Of a stretch of DNA of 45,263 nucleotides, positions 18,178 to 24,829 are shown piece by piece. The translations under genes and the position numbers were made by a program. The first letter of the stretch is position 1. Every line of letters starts with the position of its first letter. Source of the DNA: Caloramator proteoclasticus DSM 10124 (GTDB taxonomy: Bacteria; Bacillota; Clostridia; Clostridiales; Caloramatoraceae). The notes beneath the pieces are model-generated. The model made no database searches. It was not told the DNA's origin and saw only the letters and a list, made by a program, of their open reading frames with translations. The stretch covers positions 1 through 45,263 of the forward strand of contig NZ_FQVG01000016.1 of NCBI RefSeq assembly GCF_900129265.1. Direction: 5' to 3'.

Positions 18178-18198
18178 AGCCCTTGTTAGGGCTTTTTT
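18174..18198 (+). terminator. Terminator beyond repeat copy 3
   Basis: AGCCCT, a four-base loop and AGGGCT followed by TTTTTT form a compact terminator for plus-strand transcription leaving the DedA gene. The DedA gene is now separated from it by the inserted repeat. An upstream pair CCCTAATAA (17835-17843) and TTATTAGGG (17887-17895) may be a second hairpin. Confidence 0.75.
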
Positions 18199-18229
18199 CA
18201 TAATTCAATTATGATATATACAAAAAAAT

Positions 18230-18255
18230 GTTACCCACTTACAGTAGTGAGCAAC
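18230..18255 (-). terminator. Terminator of the 18267-18899 gene
   Basis: On the minus strand GTTGCTCACT and AGTGGGTAAC form a stem with two G-T or mismatched pairs around a six-base loop, followed by a run of seven T residues. It begins 11 bases after the stop codon. Confidence 0.85.
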
Positions 18256-18266
18256 ATCCTTTTTAA

Positions 18267-18899
18267 TCAAGTTGAACTTATATCTAAAAATGCTGCAATT
18301 AATAAAATAACCTCTGGAATTAGTGTCATTGTCTTAAGTTCCATTCCCACATAAATAGAAATAGCCTGAATTAAAAAGATTAAATAACCAATAATATAGA
18401 GAAGGTTTAAAGCTTTAAAATAGGCTGAAGTAATTATTCTAAAATAGTTTGAAGCAATAAAAATAAATAATAATGCAAAAAATGCTACTAAAAGAATCAA
18501 ATAATTCCTATATTCATTACTGCATATGAACTTAAATCCACCATAAAACTTTATAAAGTTATTAGGTATAATGTATATTATATATGCTTCTAATATTAGA
18601 AATGCTACCATAAGCAACTTATCTATTAGTCCGATTTCTGATTTTCTATTCAAAATATATATGCAGTATAAGCCTATAGTAAAAAGCACAACTGGTATTA
18701 AAGTAAATTTGCCAAGATTAAATAGATAGTTTAACTTTTTAACGCTGAGAAACAGATAAATTAATATATACCTAAAGGAAGATATAAAAAATAATAGGGC
18801 TAAAACAACACTATACTTTTGTTTTTTCTTTAGTAGAATATAAAAATTAAATAAACATAAAACACAGCATATAAAAATTAATGAAAATAGAGTTTTCAC
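18267..18899 (-). CDS. Unidentified polytopic membrane protein
   Basis: The 210-residue protein is almost entirely hydrophobic, with about seven predicted helices (roughly 4-22, 29-48, 63-83, 91-110, 135-152, 163-182 and 190-206). The arrangement resembles the seven-helix membrane sensor cores of some histidine kinases and diguanylate cyclases, but no output domain follows. I cannot name a family. It ends with its own terminator and lies downstream of the lipid kinase gene on the same strand, with a 62-base gap. Confidence 0.7.
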   Translation of the reverse strand: MKTLFSLIFICCVLCLFNFYILLKKKQKYSVVLALLFFISSFRYILIYLFLSVKKLNYLFNLGKFTLIPVVLFTIGLYCIYILNRKSEIGLIDKLLMVAFLILEAYIIYIIPNNFIKFYGGFKFICSNEYRNYLILLVAFFALLFIFIASNYFRIITSAYFKALNLLYIIGYLIFLIQAISIYVGMELKTMTLIPEVILLIAAFLDISST

Positions 18900-18961
18900 C
18901 TTTTACCTCTTTTATATTGCTACTATTTAATTAATATTATTGACCTGTTTTATTTATAACC

Positions 18962-19834
18962 TTAAGGCGTAAATATTTTTATCTTTTTAGAAGATATTCT
19001 TACATTAAGTGGAAATTGAGGTCCCACCTCTCCATCTATATCTGTCTCTATGTTTTCATCGCATTCTATTTTAAATTCACTGCTTTTTAAGTATATTACA
19101 TTGCTACTCTCAAGATGTTCTCCCTTTAACATCTTTAAGAATAAATTAAATAGTTCTACAAGATTAGACTGCTTTATTGCAATTAAATTAAGTTTTTCAT
19201 CATTTGCAGTTGAATCTGGTGCAAGTTTAAAACCTCCTGCACTGGAACCATTTAATATGACAAATAAATATATATTTTCCTCTATTGTTTTTCCATCGCA
19301 GGTTATTTTAATTGGAATAGCTCTAAAGTTTGGAAGCTGTTCTATTCCCTTTAGATAATAGGCTACTTTTCCAAGGGTATTCTTTATATTTATGTCAATT
19401 TTTTGTGAAACATCGGTTAAAAGGCCTCCTGCTGCAACGTTTATAAAATACCTATCATTAATCTTTCCTAAATCAAATTCACTAAGTTTACCCTTTGCAA
19501 TTACATCACAGGCTTCTGTTATTTTTCTTGGTATCCCTAAGTGCGATGCAAAATCATTTGCTGTTCCATAGGGGAATATTCCAAGAGGAACATTAATTTC
19601 ATTTAAAATCATTGCATTTATTACGTGATTAATTGTTCCATCTCCACCTGAAACAAGTATCACATCATAATCCTTTGCCCTCTTCATACTTGTGTATATA
19701 TCTTCTATTGACATTGTTCTATATGGAGTTACTTCATATCCTGCTAATTGAAGTCTATCTATTACAGCATCTAACCTATTTCTAAAGGATCTATCACCAG
19801 AATATGGATTATAAATAAGTCTTGCCTTTTTCAT
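18962..19834 (-). CDS. Diacylglycerol kinase-type lipid kinase (DagK/YegS family)
   Basis: The 290-residue product has the lipid kinase catalytic fold: the opening ARLIYNPYSGD, the nucleotide-binding GGDGT (63-67), the FPYGTANDFA segment (88-96) and a C-terminal beta-sandwich ending in DIDGEVGPQFPL. Family members phosphorylate diacylglycerol or related lipids with ATP, returning diacylglycerol to phospholipid synthesis; pssA lies 1.3 kb away, on the other strand. The exact lipid cannot be read from sequence. The ribosome binding site GGGGGGCGAT sits close to the ATG. Confidence 0.9.
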   Translation of the reverse strand: MKKARLIYNPYSGDRSFRNRLDAVIDRLQLAGYEVTPYRTMSIEDIYTSMKRAKDYDVILVSGGDGTINHVINAMILNEINVPLGIFPYGTANDFASHLGIPRKITEACDVIAKGKLSEFDLGKINDRYFINVAAGGLLTDVSQKIDINIKNTLGKVAYYLKGIEQLPNFRAIPIKITCDGKTIEENIYLFVILNGSSAGGFKLAPDSTANDEKLNLIAIKQSNLVELFNLFLKMLKGEHLESSNVIYLKSSEFKIECDENIETDIDGEVGPQFPLNVRISSKKIKIFTP

Positions 19835-19871
19835 ATTATCGCCCCCCCAAATTATATACTACTCAAAATAT

Positions 19872-19897
19872 CTAATCCCTGCAACTGCAGGGATTAG
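19872..19897 (-). terminator. Hairpin overlapping the CBS gene stop codon
   Basis: CTAATCCCTGC and GCAGGGATTAG form a perfect 11-base-pair stem with loop AACT (AGTT on the minus strand). It includes the stop codon of the CBS gene. The following minus-strand sequence has only a short T run (ATATTTTG), so it may terminate weakly or protect the mRNA end. Confidence 0.65.
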
Positions 19898-20322
19898 AAC
19901 ATTATGTCATTTGGTTTAGAAATGTCGCTTAATGCTTCACCTGCATCATCGTGAAGCCTGTTTGTTACAGCAATATCTCCAAGTGCCAACATTCCAACAA
20001 GCCTTCCATCTTCAACAACAGGAAGCCTTCTTATTTGCTTTTCTGCCATAAGCCTTGCAGCATCGTGAATATCCTTATCTGAATTTATTGTTGTAAGACC
20101 AACTGTCATAACATCCCTTGCTAATACTTCACTTGGATTTTTTCCATAGGCAACATCCCTTAAAACTATGTCCCTATCTGTAATTATTCCTACCACTCTA
20201 TTACCTTCACAGACTGGAACTGAACCTATGTTGTAATTTTTCATTAAATTTGCAACTTCTGTTACAGGTGTATTAGGAGTTACTGTAACAACTTCCCTTG
20301 TCATTATATCCTTTACCTTCAT
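19894..20322 (-). CDS. CBS-domain pair protein
   Basis: The 142-residue protein consists of two CBS domains (about 7-60 and 70-125), with DIMTREVVTVTPN, ITDRDIVLRDVA and DVMTVGLTTINSD as typical elements. Stand-alone CBS pairs bind adenosine nucleotides and act as energy or redox sensors, often on a partner enzyme; no partner is indicated here. Its GGAGGTG ribosome binding site lies within an inverted repeat (see the next feature), suggesting that translation or transcription is conditioned by that structure. Confidence 0.9.
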   Translation of the reverse strand: MKVKDIMTREVVTVTPNTPVTEVANLMKNYNIGSVPVCEGNRVVGIITDRDIVLRDVAYGKNPSEVLARDVMTVGLTTINSDKDIHDAARLMAEKQIRRLPVVEDGRLVGMLALGDIAVTNRLHDDAGEALSDISKPNDIMF

Positions 20323-20324
20323 TT

Positions 20325-20362
20325 AAAACACCTCCATATTTAGTATTTCCAGAAGGTGTTTT
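20325..20362 (-). promoter_or_regulatory. Hairpin enclosing the CBS gene ribosome binding site
   Basis: On the minus strand AAAACACCT pairs with AGGTGTTTT around a 20-base loop. The 3' arm contains the AGGTG of the ribosome binding site just before the CBS gene ATG. The 5' arm begins just after the stop codon of the TVP38-type gene. It may be an intercistronic terminator for the upstream gene, a structure that hides the ribosome binding site, or both. On the plus strand it is followed by seven T residues. Confidence 0.55.
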
Positions 20363-20363
20363 T

Positions 20364-21020
20364 TTACTCTAACTCCTTCATATCCTTTATTATATAAGAA
20401 ACCACCAAAAGTATTATTATTATAGTTATAGGAATAAGGAGACTCCTATAATGCCTTGTATTAAAGGAATTCCCAAAATAATTATATGCAAACATCTCTG
20501 GCATAACACCAAGTACACTTGCTAATATAAAATCTCTATATCTTATGGAAGTAAGTCCACAGGCTAAACTTAAAGCATCATATGGGAAAATTACAGGTAG
20601 CCTCATTAAAAATAGAATCTTAAAACCATCCTTCTTTAACACTTTATCAAATTTATTCAATTTACCCTTTGTAACTTTATGGACAAAATCCTTACCTAAA
20701 AATCCCGCTACATAGTATCCAACAGTTGCAGAGATAAAACATCCAATTAGTGAAACTATATACCCTAAAAACCATCCATATAATATCCCTGAAACAACGC
20801 CAAGAACCCAAGTTGGGAATAACATAATAAAGGGTTTTACTGCATAAATAATCAAAATAACAAATATTGAATATTTACCATAGCTCTCTATAAAACTCTT
20901 TAGACTTTTTATACTAACTCTATTAAAACAAAAATGCAATTTACTAACTTTAAATAAGTATATTATGGCTATAAATGATATAAATATAGCTATATATTTA
21001 TATAATCTTTTTTTTGTCAA
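20364..21020 (-). CDS. TVP38/TMEM64 family membrane protein
   Basis: The 218-residue protein (from the chosen start) has about five to six membrane segments and the TVP38/TMEM64 marks: a central GVVSGILYGWFLGYIVSLIGCFISATVGYYVAGFLG block and FLMRLPVIFPYDALSLACGLT. It belongs to the DedA superfamily fold; its cargo is not known. I chose TTG 21018-21020 because GGGGTGG precedes it; the GTG three codons earlier lies inside that site. It is upstream of the CBS gene on the same strand. Confidence 0.85.
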   Translation of the reverse strand: MTKKRLYKYIAIFISFIAIIYLFKVSKLHFCFNRVSIKSLKSFIESYGKYSIFVILIIYAVKPFIMLFPTWVLGVVSGILYGWFLGYIVSLIGCFISATVGYYVAGFLGKDFVHKVTKGKLNKFDKVLKKDGFKILFLMRLPVIFPYDALSLACGLTSIRYRDFILASVLGVMPEMFAYNYFGNSFNTRHYRSLLIPITIIIILLVVSYIIKDMKELE

Positions 21021-21049
21021 ATATACCACCCCAAAATTGCTTCATATTA

Positions 21050-21078
21050 TTGTAAAAAAGTTTGTTTTTGTTTATAAT
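21050..21078 (+). promoter_or_regulatory. Housekeeping promoter upstream of pssA
   Basis: TTGTAA (21050-21055) and TATAAT (21073-21078) are separated by 17 bases. The untranslated leader of roughly 100 bases holds a nine-base inverted repeat, AGTTACATT (21114-21122) and AATGTAACT (21154-21162), of unknown function. Confidence 0.75.
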
Positions 21079-21188
21079 ATATAATTAGTAAATTAAATAA
21101 AAATTCTAAAAGCAGTTACATTAAATATTGTATAACATTTTATGTTTTACTTCAATGTAACTTAAATATTTTATTTGGGGTGATTGTT

Positions 21189-21695
21189 TTGAAAAAAGAT
21201 TTTATTCCTAATTTATTTACCTTTGCTAACCTATCCCTTGGAATGGTATCTATTATGGCTACCTTCAACAACAATCTAAAGTTAGCAGCAATTTTGATTA
21301 TGTCAGCAGCTCTACTTGATAGATATGATGGTAGGATAGCAAGAAGAATAGGGGTTTCAAGTGAACTTGGAAAGGAACTTGATTCATTGGCAGACCTTGT
21401 TTCCTTTGGTGCTGCACCAGCAATATTAAGTTGGCAATTATATTTAATTAATTTTGGACTTATAGGTTATATCATAACGCTTTTATTTCCAATAGCCGGT
21501 GCCTTCAGACTTGCAAGGTTTAATGTAACAAAATTCAATAATGTATTTACTGGTGTACCTATAACTGTTGCAGGTGCAGTAGTTGCACTTGATAATCTAA
21601 TTGGATTATATAAGCCTCATAGCTATATATCAACTGTTATATTTATTGTTTTTGCTTACTTAATGGTTAGTAAACTGCAAATTAAGAAGTTTTAA
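21189..21695 (+). CDS. pssA: CDP-diacylglycerol-serine O-phosphatidyltransferase
   Basis: PssA joins serine to CDP-diacylglycerol, giving phosphatidylserine, the precursor of phosphatidylethanolamine. The 168-residue membrane protein carries the full CDP-alcohol phosphotransferase motif, D-x2-DG-x2-AR-x8-G-x3-D-x3-D (Asp44 to Asp69), where the acidic residues bind metal and substrate. The opening FIPNLFTFANLSLGM is typical of type II bacterial PssA. Start TTG 21189-21191 follows GGGGTGAT; the GTG three codons upstream has no site of its own. Confidence 0.92.
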   Translation: MKKDFIPNLFTFANLSLGMVSIMATFNNNLKLAAILIMSAALLDRYDGRIARRIGVSSELGKELDSLADLVSFGAAPAILSWQLYLINFGLIGYIITLLFPIAGAFRLARFNVTKFNNVFTGVPITVAGAVVALDNLIGLYKPHSYISTVIFIVFAYLMVSKLQIKKF

Positions 21696-21696
21696 A

Positions 21697-21722
21697 TAGG
21701 GTTTAATACCCTATTTTTTTTG
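21697..21722 (+). terminator. Terminator of pssA
   Basis: AATAGGG, loop TTTAATA and CCCTATT are followed by a run of T residues (TTTTTTTT). It lies directly after the pssA stop codon. Confidence 0.9.
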
Positions 21723-21785
21723 TAAAATTATTTAAACATAATACATATTATATAACTGTGAGTATAAAATTTTAGGAGGATTCTA

Positions 21786-22325
21786 ATGAATCTTAAGGGA
21801 AGTAAAACTGAAAAAAATCTATTAAAAACATTTGCAGGAGAATCAAGAGCAAGAAATAAGTACACATTCTATGCAGAAAAAGCAAGAAAAGAAGGTTTTG
21901 AGTTTATAGCAAAGATATTTGAAATAACATCAGACAACGAAAAGGCACACGCCAGAAGAGTATATGATGATTTCTTAAAGGAAAATAAAACTACTGCTGA
22001 AAATCTTTTAGATTGTGCTATGAATGAAGCCTTTGAAGCAGAAAAACTTTATAAAGAGTTTGAGAAGGTTGCTCGTGAAGAAGGATTTGTTGAAATAGCA
22101 GACTTTTATAAAGAACTTGCAGAAACAGAAGAATATCATAAGATTAGATTTTTAAAGATACTTGAAAATCTAAAATCAGGTAAGATGTTCAAGAGGGATA
22201 TTCCTGTTAAATGGCAGTGTTTGAATTGTGGATATGTTCACGAAGGAACTGAAGCACCTGAAGTTTGTCCACTATGTGCCTTTAAGAGGGCCTTCTTTGA
22301 AATCTACTGTGAGAACTATAAATAG
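21786..22325 (+). CDS. rbr: Rubrerythrin
   Basis: Rubrerythrin reduces hydrogen peroxide in anaerobes. The 179-residue protein has a ferritin-like four-helix domain (about 1-135) with the diiron glutamates in AGESRARNKY, EKAH and EEYHKIRF, and a C-terminal rubredoxin-like domain with Cys145-x2-Cys148 and Cys161-x2-Cys164. The gene follows the pssA terminator, has an AGGAGG ribosome binding site and is followed after 11 bases by a small acidic protein in the same direction. Confidence 0.95.
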   Translation: MNLKGSKTEKNLLKTFAGESRARNKYTFYAEKARKEGFEFIAKIFEITSDNEKAHARRVYDDFLKENKTTAENLLDCAMNEAFEAEKLYKEFEKVAREEGFVEIADFYKELAETEEYHKIRFLKILENLKSGKMFKRDIPVKWQCLNCGYVHEGTEAPEVCPLCAFKRAFFEIYCENYK

Positions 22326-22336
22326 AGGTGAATGTA

Positions 22337-22519
22337 ATGTGTCCTTGTATGATTGTTTGGGTACCAATTAGCTATTTTGAAGATGAAGAGGATATATTTG
22401 AAAACAATAGATTTTTTAGAGCTGATGGCAGTGAAGATGATTATGAAAATAAATTAAAATTATATGAGATGATTGATGAGGAATTTAGTGAAGAATATTT
22501 AAAGCAATCAAATAGATAA
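22337..22519 (+). CDS. Small acidic unidentified protein downstream of rubrerythrin
   Basis: The 60-residue product begins MCPCMIVWVPISYF and continues with a strongly acidic stretch (EDEEDIFENN, GSEDDYENK, EEFSEEY). I do not know the family. The CPC pair near the N-terminus could bind metal or be redox active, but that is a guess. ATG 22337-22339 is preferred: AGAGGTGA precedes it at good spacing, while a GTG three codons upstream overlaps that site. It is almost certainly cotranscribed with rubrerythrin and ends in a strong terminator. Confidence 0.65.
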   Translation: MCPCMIVWVPISYFEDEEDIFENNRFFRADGSEDDYENKLKLYEMIDEEFSEEYLKQSNR

Positions 22520-22546
22520 ACAAAAGGTGCTGGGCACCTTTTGTTT
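22518..22546. terminator. Bidirectional terminator after the small acidic gene
   Basis: AAACAAAAGGTGC and GCACCTTTTGTTT form a perfect 13-base-pair stem around TGG. It serves the plus-strand rubrerythrin unit and, read the other way, the convergent small zinc-ribbon gene. Confidence 0.92.
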
Positions 22547-22549
22547 ATT

Positions 22550-22660
22550 TTATTGCTGCTTTTCAAATTTTTCCTTTGTTGCACCGCATTTTGGGCACTT
22601 TTGAGGCCTACATCTTCCTTCCTTTGTTTCTCCACATACTGTACATTTCCAAACAGCCAT
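22550..22660 (-). CDS. 36-residue rubredoxin-like (RCKP-type) protein
   Basis: A very short gene: ATG 22658-22660 to TAA 22550-22552. The product starts MAVWKCTVCGE and has Cys6-x2-Cys9 and Cys22-x2-Cys25, two metal-binding knuckles spaced as in rubredoxin-like minidomains, plus Cys17 in GRCRPQKCPKCG. This pattern matches the stand-alone RCKP-type rubredoxin-like proteins seen in clostridia; such a domain would bind one iron or zinc. The ribosome binding site AAAGGTGGG lies eight to ten bases upstream. Convergent with rubrerythrin, itself a rubredoxin-domain protein, suggesting a shared electron-transfer or oxidative-stress role (inference). Confidence 0.85.
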   Translation of the reverse strand: MAVWKCTVCGETKEGRCRPQKCPKCGATKEKFEKQQ

Positions 22661-22683
22661 AACACAACCCACCTTTTGTATAA

Positions 22684-22716
22684 TATAATAAGAGTGGAAA
22701 TTCCACTCTTATTATA
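22684..22716 (-). terminator. Long perfect hairpin after sdaAA
   Basis: AATAAGAGTGGAA and TTCCACTCTTATT form the core of a 16-base-pair stem around a single A. It lies downstream of sdaAA and just upstream of the 36-residue gene; its AT-rich edge may also supply that gene's -10 region. The lack of a real loop means a few inner pairs would open. Confidence 0.75.
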
Positions 22717-22771
22717 ATTCTAATTACATTTTTTGTATTTGTCAATAATAATTATCTTTTAAATATAATTA

Positions 22772-23644
22772 TTATTCTCCCAATACCTGTTTTCTTAATT
22801 TAATTCCAGTTGGGGTTGCTGCAATTCCTCCAAGTGCAGTCTCCCTTAATGCCTCCGGAAGTGCCTTCCCTACCCTATACATTGCCTCCACAACTTCATC
22901 AAATGGAATAATGCTTTTTATTCCTGCAAGTGCAAGCTCTGATGAAATTAATGCATTTACAACTCCAGATGCATTTCTTTTAGCACAGGGAGCCTCAACA
23001 AGGCCTGCTATTGGGTCACATACAAGTCCCATTATATTTTTTAATGCTATTGAAGCTGCGTTAAGGCACATCTCTGGTGTACCTCCAGCCATTTCTACAA
23101 TAGCTGCTGCTGCCATAGCAGCTGCTGCACCGCATTCTGCTTGACAGCCTCCTTCTGCCCCAGATACGGTTGCATTCTTTGCAATAATCTGACCTATACC
23201 AGATGCCGTAAATAGAGCATTTACAATCTCATCTTCAGTTTTGTTTAACTTTTCTCCCGCTGTAATTAATGCAGCAGGTAAAATTCCACAGGATCCAGCC
23301 GTTGGTGCTGCAACTATTCTTCCCATAGCTGCATTTACCTCAGAACAAGAAAGAGCTCTTGCCATTGCCTTAACTACAGTATCACCACATAATGTATTTC
23401 CATTTTTTCTATAATCCTCAAATCTTTTTGCATCTCCACCAATGAGTCCACTTACTGATTTTATTTCCTTATCAAGTGCCTCCTGTGCAGATGATTTCAT
23501 CACCTCAAGGGCCTTTTTCATCTTTAATATTATCTCTTCTCTACTTAAGCCCTGAAGCTCTACTTCATTTTCAATTACAATCTCATATATCTTACACTTT
23601 TTAGAATTTGCCAACTCCATCAATTCTAAACCTGTATTGTACAT
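22772..23644 (-). CDS. sdaAA: L-serine dehydratase, iron-sulfur alpha subunit
   Basis: The iron-sulfur L-serine dehydratase deaminates L-serine to pyruvate. The 290-residue alpha subunit contains GLIGGDAKR, the APTAGSCGILPAAL loop, and cysteines 167, 209 and 220; their spacing (42 and 11) equals that of the three cluster ligands of studied single-chain serine dehydratases. The beta subunit gene lies 14 bases upstream, so the enzyme is the two-subunit clostridial type. It ends before a strong hairpin. Confidence 0.95.
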   Translation of the reverse strand: MYNTGLELMELANSKKCKIYEIVIENEVELQGLSREEIILKMKKALEVMKSSAQEALDKEIKSVSGLIGGDAKRFEDYRKNGNTLCGDTVVKAMARALSCSEVNAAMGRIVAAPTAGSCGILPAALITAGEKLNKTEDEIVNALFTASGIGQIIAKNATVSGAEGGCQAECGAAAAMAAAAIVEMAGGTPEMCLNAASIALKNIMGLVCDPIAGLVEAPCAKRNASGVVNALISSELALAGIKSIIPFDEVVEAMYRVGKALPEALRETALGGIAATPTGIKLRKQVLGE

Positions 23645-23658
23645 ACCTTAACCTCCAA

Positions 23659-24330
23659 TTACTTTACAGGATTTATAGCCTTTGCTGAAATAATATTTTC
23701 TACCTTTTCAATGACCTTTAATACATATTCGCTTATTTCAGCATCTGTTTCAATTATCATAAGAGCCTCTTTACCCTTTGCTCTTCTTGTAACCCTCATA
23801 GTTGCTATATTTATATTTTGACTTGCTAAAATAGCAGTAACCGAACTTATCATACCCTTAACGTCCTTTTGCTTAACAATAAGTGTTGGATAGTCTCCTG
23901 TAAACTCTACCTTGTCTCCATTTATTTCTGTTATTATTATATTTCCTCCACCAATAGATGAACCTACAACCTCAAATTTAGTTCCATCCTCTTTATAAAA
24001 AACAATTTTTACAGTATTAGGATGAACATCACCTAAATCTGACTCAACAAATTCTATTTCTATTCCCTTCTCTTTAGCTATATCTAAAGAATACTTAAGT
24101 CTATCATCATAGGTTTCCATTCCAAGTACACCTGCAACAAGTGCCCTATCTGTTCCGTGTCCACGATACGTCTTTGCAAAGGATCCGTGAAGATAAAATA
24201 TTACCTTTTTGAAATTACCTCCTGCAATAGACATTGCAACCTTTCCAAGTCTTGCAGCTCCTGCTGTGTGCGAACTTGATGGCCCAACCATTATAGGTCC
24301 AATGATATCGAAGGAACTTAAACTACTCAT
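23659..24330 (-). CDS. sdaAB: L-serine dehydratase, iron-sulfur beta subunit
   Basis: The beta subunit (223 residues from the chosen start) has the family opening SSFDIIGPIMVGPSSSHTAG, the segment RGHGTDRALVAGVLGM, and a C-terminal ACT domain (about 145-220). ACT domains commonly bind amino acids, so this may be a serine-sensing or subunit-contact module. I chose ATG 24328-24330 because GAGAGGAAG lies just upstream; the frame remains open 13 codons further 5' without a better site. Forms an operon with sdaAA. Confidence 0.95.
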   Translation of the reverse strand: MSSLSSFDIIGPIMVGPSSSHTAGAARLGKVAMSIAGGNFKKVIFYLHGSFAKTYRGHGTDRALVAGVLGMETYDDRLKYSLDIAKEKGIEIEFVESDLGDVHPNTVKIVFYKEDGTKFEVVGSSIGGGNIIITEINGDKVEFTGDYPTLIVKQKDVKGMISSVTAILASQNINIATMRVTRRAKGKEALMIIETDAEISEYVLKVIEKVENIISAKAINPVK

Positions 24331-24523
24331 ACTATCTTCCTCTCTCTTAAAATTCGACATTATTTTCACTTTAATTTTATCATTTTATTAATTTTTAAAC
24401 AATAGAAATTTAAAATTCTTTTTAATTTTTATAAGAAAAGACAGTTGCAAATAAATTTGTTTAACAAAATTTAAATTATATTAATATTATATAATGTAAG
24501 TCAAATTAGGAGGTATTATTTTA

Positions 24524-24787
24524 ATGAACCCTTTTGATATGATTCCAACAATGATTATGCCAAATATGGTACCTATTATTGTAGATATCGAAGATGACGA
24601 AGATGATAGACAAAAAGGTGATTTTGAAGAAAAAGGGCAATTTAATGAGGTCGATAGAATACTAAACAAAATTGAAAAAAACAATCCTGAAATATTTGTG
24701 CTGCTAAAAATGTACAATATGCCTTATCCTGTTGCAAGAAGACTTGTGAGAAGAATAATAAGGCTTACATTAAATTATCAAAAATAA
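24524..24787 (+). CDS. Unidentified small protein with Met/Pro-rich front and acidic linker
   Basis: The 87-residue product has a hydrophobic Met/Pro-rich N-terminus (MNPFDMIPTMIMPNMVPIIV), an acidic stretch (DIEDDEDD), and a helical basic C-terminus (MYNMPYPVARRLVRRIIRLTL). I do not know the family. The front recalls small coat-type proteins of sporeformers, but this is only a resemblance. It has a good AGGAGG site and a TATAAT-type upstream region. It is convergent with the tldE-type gene and separated from it by a bidirectional terminator. Confidence 0.65.
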   Translation: MNPFDMIPTMIMPNMVPIIVDIEDDEDDRQKGDFEEKGQFNEVDRILNKIEKNNPEIFVLLKMYNMPYPVARRLVRRIIRLTLNYQK

Positions 24788-24795
24788 ATTTGAAT

Positions 24796-24823
24796 AAGTG
24801 CCAAGAGACTTGTCTTGGCACTT
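24796..24823. terminator. Bidirectional terminator
   Basis: AAGTGCCAAGA and TCTTGGCACTT pair perfectly around a short loop, followed by GTAATTTTATTTT on the plus strand. It separates the 87-residue gene from the convergent tldE-type gene. Confidence 0.88.
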
Positions 24824-24829
24824 GTAATT

